DNA of 6,591 nt, taken from an uncultured Lachnospiraceae bacterium (GTDB lineage Bacteria > Bacillota > Clostridia > Lachnospirales > Lachnospiraceae). Both the position numbers and the translations under genes were made by a program. Location: assembly GCA_902797565.1 (NCBI GenBank), contig CADBTO010000310.1, forward strand, positions 1 to 6,591. The letters are read 5' to 3'. The notes beneath the pieces were generated by a model that made no database searches, was not told where the DNA came from, and worked only from the letters and a program-made list of their open reading frames with translations. Positions 5,715-6,591 of the stretch are shown in pieces. Position 1 is the stretch's first letter, and the number at the start of each line of letters is the position of its first letter.

Positions 5715-5864
5715 TCAGCGAGCCCGTCCCGAAGGTGTCAGCACCTTTCTGCCCTTCCTGCGGCGAGCAGCCAGCACTGCGCGGCCCTGCCTCGTGCTCA
5801 TACGGCTACGGAACCCATGCACCTTTGCACGATGGCGTTTCTTCGGCTGAAATGTCATCTTCAT
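5715..5864 (-). CDS. rpmH: Ribosomal protein L34 (bL34)
   Basis: This small basic protein of the large ribosomal subunit is the usual first gene of this operon. Its 49 residues begin [20 protein letters not shown] and contain [22 protein letters not shown], the classic L34 pattern. The start is the ATG at 5862-5864, with AGGAGG (5874-5879) 9 bases upstream; a second in-frame ATG at 5868-5870 is only 3 bases from that site. The family usually ends about 44 residues in with K-x-LSA. Here the protein ends VLTPSGRAR, some five residues longer, and the DNA of that end holds a perfect AAGGTG-CTGA-CACCTT hairpin. It is driven by a good sigma-A-type promoter at 5966-5993. Confidence 0.96.
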   Translation of the reverse strand: MKMTFQPKKRHRAKVHGFRSRMSTRQGRAVLAARRRKGRKVLTPSGRAR

Positions 5865-5965
5865 TGTCATCCACCTCCTAAGATTTTTCTATTGATTCTT
5901 TTTTCTAAAATGATCCGCTCCGACCCGCTGCCGTGATGAAATAAACACCACACGCAAGCCCTAAT

Positions 5966-5993
5966 ATTTTAACAAAATCTCAGAAAAAGTCAA
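5966..5993 (-). promoter_or_regulatory. rpmH operon promoter
   Basis: On the minus strand -35 TTGACT (5988-5993, 5/6) and -10 TAAAAT (5966-5971, 5/6) are 16 bases apart. Transcription would start near 5959, giving a leader of about 95 bases before rpmH. I see no strong conserved fold in that leader. Confidence 0.75.
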
Positions 5994-6024
5994 CCGTTTT
6001 CCATAAAAAAATAGCCCAAAATGT

Positions 6025-6049
6025 GAAAAAACAGAGTCGCCTCTCTGTT
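6025..6049 (-). terminator. Terminator-like hairpin inside oriC, minus direction
   Basis: AACAGAG (6030-6036) pairs with CTCTGTT (6043-6049) around a 6-base loop. On the minus strand the stem continues into a T run (6029-6025). It would stop transcripts leaving the origin toward rpmH and so shield the rpmH promoter. Its right arm overlaps the DnaA box at 6046-6054. The stem is short, so this is tentative. Confidence 0.4.
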
Positions 6050-6111
6050 GATAACTCTGGGAGGATCTGTAGAAACCTTGTAGAAACCCTGTAAAAAATC
6101 TGTGATAACGT
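6046..6111. repeat. 11-base-periodic DnaA-box-like units in oriC
   Basis: Units begin at 6046 (TGTTGATAACT), 6068 (TGTAGAAACCT), 6079 (TGTAGAAACCC), 6090 (TGTAAAAAATC) and 6101 (TGTGATAACGT). All are in one 11-base register; only the slot at 6057 does not match. Each starts TGT and most continue with an A-rich part, like degenerate TGTGGATAA. An 11-base step equals a nonamer plus two bases, about one helical turn. Confidence 0.55.
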
Positions 6112-6144
6112 CCTGTTTAATTTTTGAAAACAGAATACGTAAAG

Positions 6145-6164
6145 TTATCAACTTTTGTAGATAA
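6145..6164. promoter_or_regulatory. Inverted DnaA-box pair in oriC
   Basis: TTATCAACT (6145-6153) and TGTAGATAA (6156-6164) face each other across two bases, with AGTTATC/GATAACT forming a perfect 7-base inverted repeat. The surrounding sequence (6141-6176) closely resembles the terminator-borne pair at 2651-2687. Confidence 0.6.
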
Positions 6165-6242
6165 CTCTGTTGAAAAGTGTCCTATTTCCACAATAGCTTG
6201 ACCCATGAACCGGTGTGAAAACCCGAAATCTGGTCAATCCCC

Positions 6243-6283
6243 TGTTGATAACCGTATAAAACACACCCATGAAATGTTGATAA
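6243..6283. promoter_or_regulatory. Two DnaA boxes, TGTTGATAA, same orientation
   Basis: Identical nonamers at 6243-6251 and 6275-6283, 32 bases apart (about three helical turns), 56-96 bases upstream of the proposed dnaA -35. Each is one base off TGTGGATAA. They could serve both initiation and dnaA autoregulation. Confidence 0.6.
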
Positions 6284-6320
6284 CTACCCAAAAATCGCTC
6301 CAAACCCCCCTAAAACGCGA

Positions 6321-6341
6321 AAAAACCTTGGAAAAACCTTG
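6321..6341. repeat. Tandem 10-base direct repeat overlapping the dnaA -35
   Basis: AAAAACCTTG occurs at 6321-6330 and again at 6332-6341, an 11-base step. The second copy overlaps the first three bases of the proposed -35 TTGCAA (6339-6344). It may be a small operator or chance in A-rich sequence. Confidence 0.5.
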
Positions 6342-6367
6342 CAATCGAAAGCCGGATACGATAAAAT
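6339..6367 (+). promoter_or_regulatory. dnaA promoter
   Basis: -35 TTGCAA (6339-6344, 4/6), 17-base spacer, -10 TAAAAT (6362-6367, 5/6). The start site would be near 6374, giving a leader of about 55 bases before the dnaA ATG. Confidence 0.6.
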
Positions 6368-6420
6368 AAAAAAGTATATTGCCTGCATGAAAAACAAAAA
6401 ATTTCTTCTATATAAAGTAG
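6361..6420. other. AT-rich stretch, possible DNA-unwinding segment
   Basis: Nearly all A/T except a short GCCTGC at 6381-6386. It lies between the DnaA boxes and dnaA. It could unwind easily, but in related Firmicutes the unwinding element is often downstream of dnaA, so this is only a candidate. It is also the dnaA leader. Confidence 0.3.
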
Positions 6421-6429
6421 GGTTGTATT

Positions 6430-6591
6430 ATGAACATAAATGAGCTGGTAGAAATCTGGGATGAAATCAAAGAATATGTCCGGACAGAATACAAATTGCC
6501 CGAAGTGTTCTTCGATAACTGGATCCGCCCCCTGCAGGCGCGATCCCTGGAAGGGAACCATCTGACCATAGAAGTGACAGATGAGATCGAC
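6430..6591 (+). CDS. dnaA: DnaA replication initiator, N-terminal 54 residues; gene runs off the right edge
   Basis: DnaA binds DnaA boxes and melts oriC to start chromosome replication. Only the first 54 of about 450 residues are present. They match domain I, the protein-interaction domain: MNINELVEIWDEIKEYVRTE, then FFDNWIRPLQARSLEGNHLTIEVTDEID, equivalent to the family's W..i...i......F..Wl.pl.p.....l.i.vp pattern. The ATP-binding and DNA-binding domains lie beyond the window. The start is the ATG at 6430 with a modest AGGG (6419-6422) 7 bases upstream, weaker than the AGGAGG sites of the operon opposite. A promoter is proposed at 6339-6367, with boxes for DnaA itself further upstream, so autoregulation is likely. 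Context (divergent from rpmH across an origin) makes the call secure. Confidence 0.94.
   Translation, partial: MNINELVEIWDEIKEYVRTEYKLPEVFFDNWIRPLQARSLEGNHLTIEVTDEID

Larger units (their letters stand above)
5865..6429. other. Presumptive chromosomal replication origin (oriC), rpmH-dnaA intergenic region
   Basis: This 565-base AT-rich gap lies between divergent rpmH and dnaA, the usual oriC place in Firmicutes. DnaA-box-like sites are TGTTGATAA at 6046-6054, 6243-6251 and 6275-6283, TGTAGATAA at 6156-6164, TTATCAACT at 6145-6153, and weaker TGTTGAAAA (6168-6176) and ATTTCCACA (6184-6192). No perfect TTATCCACA was seen here; the common form is TTATCAACA. All genes in the window run away from it. 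The dnaA-dnaN side, which may hold the unwinding part of a bipartite origin, is outside the window. Confidence 0.85.

Noticed and set aside
6310..6561. 83-codon frame on the minus strand across the start of dnaA
   Set aside because: It covers the dnaA promoter, leader and first codons in antisense and shows only AT-rich hydrophobic translation, with no family signal.

Overview
The window looks like the chromosomal replication-origin neighbourhood of a Firmicute, most likely a Clostridia member of the Lachnospiraceae type. The evidence is the gene order mnmG-mnmE-jag-yidC-yidD-rnpA-rpmH on the minus strand facing dnaA on the plus strand, strong AGGAGG-type ribosome binding sites, and DnaA-box-like nonamers between rpmH and dnaA. 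The taxonomic guess rests on protein style and gene order, not on a search.

Layout from left to right. At 1-911 lies the N-terminal half of mnmG, and at 913-2385 mnmE; together they form the tRNA wobble-uridine modification pair, separated by a single base. At 2386-2756 is a 371-base gap holding several DnaA boxes, the terminator of the jag operon and a probable mnmE promoter. At 2757-5864 is the classic rpmH-rnpA-yidD-yidC-jag operon, read right to left: ribosomal protein L34, the RNase P protein, a small membrane-insertion helper, the YidC insertase and the RNA-binding protein Jag/KhpB. At 5865-6429 is the presumptive oriC, with the divergent rpmH and dnaA promoters at its two ends. At 6430-6591 is the start of dnaA. 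All genes point away from oriC, so they lie on leading strands.

The least ordinary parts are non-coding. Two copies of a ~150-base structured repeat (about 80% identical by eye) fill the yidD-yidC and yidC-jag gaps almost exactly, and a fragment of the same element abuts the yidC stop. DnaA-box-like nonamers occur in three separate gaps (mnmE-jag, rnpA-rpmH, rpmH-dnaA), each beside or inside a minus-strand terminator-like hairpin. oriC also contains an 11-base-periodic series of degenerate DnaA-box-like units. In protein space, MnmE carries a basic insert of about 32 residues just after its G3 motif.

No mobile-element gene, CRISPR array, tRNA or rRNA was found. The genes themselves are housekeeping; the candidates for something undescribed are the repeat element and the DnaA-box/terminator arrangement.
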